Source of the DNA: Xenorhabdus cabanillasii
GTDB lineage: Bacteria; Pseudomonadota; Gammaproteobacteria; Enterobacterales; Enterobacteriaceae
DNA: 64,000 nucleotides
Direction of reading: 5' to 3'
Assembly: GCF_003386665.1 (NCBI RefSeq)
Contig: NZ_QTUB01000001.1
Location: 3,472,001 to 3,536,000 of the forward strand
Below are positions 62,879 to 64,000 of the stretch, piece after piece. The position numbers were made by a program, and so were the translations under genes. The notes under the pieces were generated by a model that saw only the letters and a program-made list of their open reading frames with translations, was not told the origin of the DNA and ran no database searches. Every line of letters begins with the position of its first letter. Position 1 is the first letter of the stretch.

Positions 62879-63832
62879 ATGAAGCTGAAAACCACGATCA
62901 TCACAACGGTGATGTTCTCATTAACAACAATTACCGCAGCACATGCAGCAAAAGAGTTAACACCAAAGCAGGCTGCTGAACTTAAGCCATTTGAACGAAT
63001 CGCAGTAACCGGACGTTTTAATGCAATTTATGAAGCAGCAGATGCGGTTTCCCGTCAGGCTGATAAAAAGGGTGCTGATAGTTTCTATATTCAGAGTCTG
63101 GACGATTTTAATGGCAGTGGTAATTTACGGGTTGTTGCTGATTTGTATCATAAAGATGCAGAAAAAATAGATAAAACCACTCAATATCGCATTTATCGTG
63201 GGATCAAAGAATTACCTAAAACCGAAGCTGTCACTTTGGAACCTTTCGATACAGTGACAGTAAGTGGTTATTTTCCGACTGATCCTGATCTGAAAGAGGC
63301 TCTTGCCAAAGCAACTAAAAAGAAAAATGCCGCCTCTTTCTTTATTGTTCGTGATATTGCCCCGAACAATGGTGGTAATCAGGTAGTTACAGCCTACATC
63401 TATAAAGAAGATGCACCCAAACGCCAAGTACAATCTGATAAGGCAGTGATCCCAGCCGATTCCGATGCGGGACGTCAGGCTTTAGCACAAGGTGGAGAAG
63501 CTGCTGAGAAAGTTGAAATTCCGGGTGTTGCTTCGTCAACATCAACCAGCAATGTTATTGGTCGCTTTTTTGAAACCCAGTCATCAAAAAGTAGTCGTTA
63601 CACTGTAACCCTGCCTAACGGAACAAAAATTGAAGAATTGAATAAAGCATCTGCGGCTCAGATGGTGCCTTTTGATTCCATCACTTTCTCTGGCTATTAC
63701 ACAACTGCACCTGAAGTGTCTTATCAGGTTGCTAAACGTGCAGCAGAAAAAGGGGCAAAATACTACCATATTACGAGAGAATGGCAGTCTAATGGTGGCA
63801 ACGTTACCATTAGCGCAGATTTATTTAAATAA
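62879..63832 (+). CDS. ydgH: YdgH-type periplasmic DUF1471 protein
   Basis: 317 residues (E. coli YdgH has 314). A signal peptide ending ITAAHAA is followed by three DUF1471 (YhcN/BhsA-like) domains, each with the pattern L.PF..I.V.G.F/Y....: LKPFERIAVTGRF, LEPFDTVTVSGYF and MVPFDSITFSGYY, and each ending in a G.G....ADLY/F-like strand. Function of YdgH is not firmly known; small DUF1471 relatives act in stress and biofilm. Start at 62879: AAAGGA lies seven bases upstream and the signal peptide begins MKLKTTI; the longer upstream frame is AT-rich noncoding. In E. coli it is divergent from and next to pntA, which supports the name. Confidence 0.93.
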   Translation: MKLKTTIITTVMFSLTTITAAHAAKELTPKQAAELKPFERIAVTGRFNAIYEAADAVSRQADKKGADSFYIQSLDDFNGSGNLRVVADLYHKDAEKIDKTTQYRIYRGIKELPKTEAVTLEPFDTVTVSGYFPTDPDLKEALAKATKKKNAASFFIVRDIAPNNGGNQVVTAYIYKEDAPKRQVQSDKAVIPADSDAGRQALAQGGEAAEKVEIPGVASSTSTSNVIGRFFETQSSKSSRYTVTLPNGTKIEELNKASAAQMVPFDSITFSGYYTTAPEVSYQVAKRAAEKGAKYYHITREWQSNGGNVTISADLFK

Positions 63833-63860
63833 TCAATTTATTTCTCAAGTCAATTTATGA

Positions 63861-63894
63861 AAGAGGCACCCTAATAATGTGTGCCTCTTTTTCT
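63861..63894 (+). terminator. Rho-independent terminator of ydgH
   Basis: AAGAGGCAC (63861-63869) pairs with GTGCCTCTT (63881-63889) around an 11-base loop, followed by a T run, 29 bases after the stop. Confidence 0.92.
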
Positions 63895-64000
63895 TCTATA
63901 GATCGCTTTTGTCATATCCATAAAATTCATTATTTAGCCTTCATTTACACGATTTTCATAACTGTTTATTATTTGTTTCACAAAAGTAAATTCAAGTTTG

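Overview
The window looks like a chromosomal segment of an entomopathogenic enterobacterium, most likely Xenorhabdus (Photorhabdus is the alternative). Reasons: a four-gene rhabdopeptide/xenortide-type NRPS operon, a large prodrug-type NRPS-PKS operon, a LecA/PllA-like lectin, a short palindromic repeat of the ATACCCA...TGGGTAT type, and core genes pntB, pntA and ydgH of enterobacterial type. Genus assignment is from memory of gene content, not from a search.

Region 1 (bases 1-32281, all minus strand): one apparent operon of about 32 kb read right to left. Order: acyl carrier protein, acyl-CoA dehydrogenase, free-standing Ser adenylation protein, initiation NRPS C-A(Asn)-T-E, discrete acyltransferase, NRPS C-A-T, a fully reducing PKS module KS-AT-KR-DH-ER-ACP (split over three frames), a membrane-anchored serine peptidase of the ClbP/XcnG/ZmaM kind, NRPS A(Pro)-T-C-A(Ser)-T-C, and an NRPS that runs off the left edge. 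Readable Asn code, epimerase and peptidase together point to an N-acyl-D-Asn prodrug that is cleaved in the periplasm. The Ser-A/ACP/dehydrogenase/trans-AT set resembles the aminomalonyl-ACP pathway of zwittermicin. I do not recognise the product.

Region 2 (32282-38322): scars of an IS630-type transposase and a Phd-like antitoxin, then a four-gene chaperone-usher fimbrial operon (major subunit, chaperone, usher, tip protein; minus strand) with a palindrome-rich upstream region.

Region 3 (38323-57278, minus strand): four NRPS genes, each starting with a TubC-like docking domain and joined by identical ATGA stop/start overlaps. The first is C-A-T, the next two C-A-MT-T, the last C-A-MT-T-C. 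They should make N-methylated hydrophobic peptide amides. Sequence mosaicism shows recent gene conversion among them.

Region 4 (57724-64000): pntB and pntA (proton-translocating transhydrogenase, minus), then a small decayed island with a galactophilic lectin gene, the tail of a RhuM-family gene and the N-terminal stub of a P4-type integrase, then ydgH (plus). pntA and ydgH are neighbours in E. coli, so the island sits between two core genes.

Five of the giant synthetase reading frames are broken by exactly one extra base in a 7-8 base A/T run, always with the same +1 sense, while no other lesion is seen. Sequencing artefact, recent phase-type mutation or slippage recoding are all possible; each broken gene is listed here as its separate reading-frame segments.
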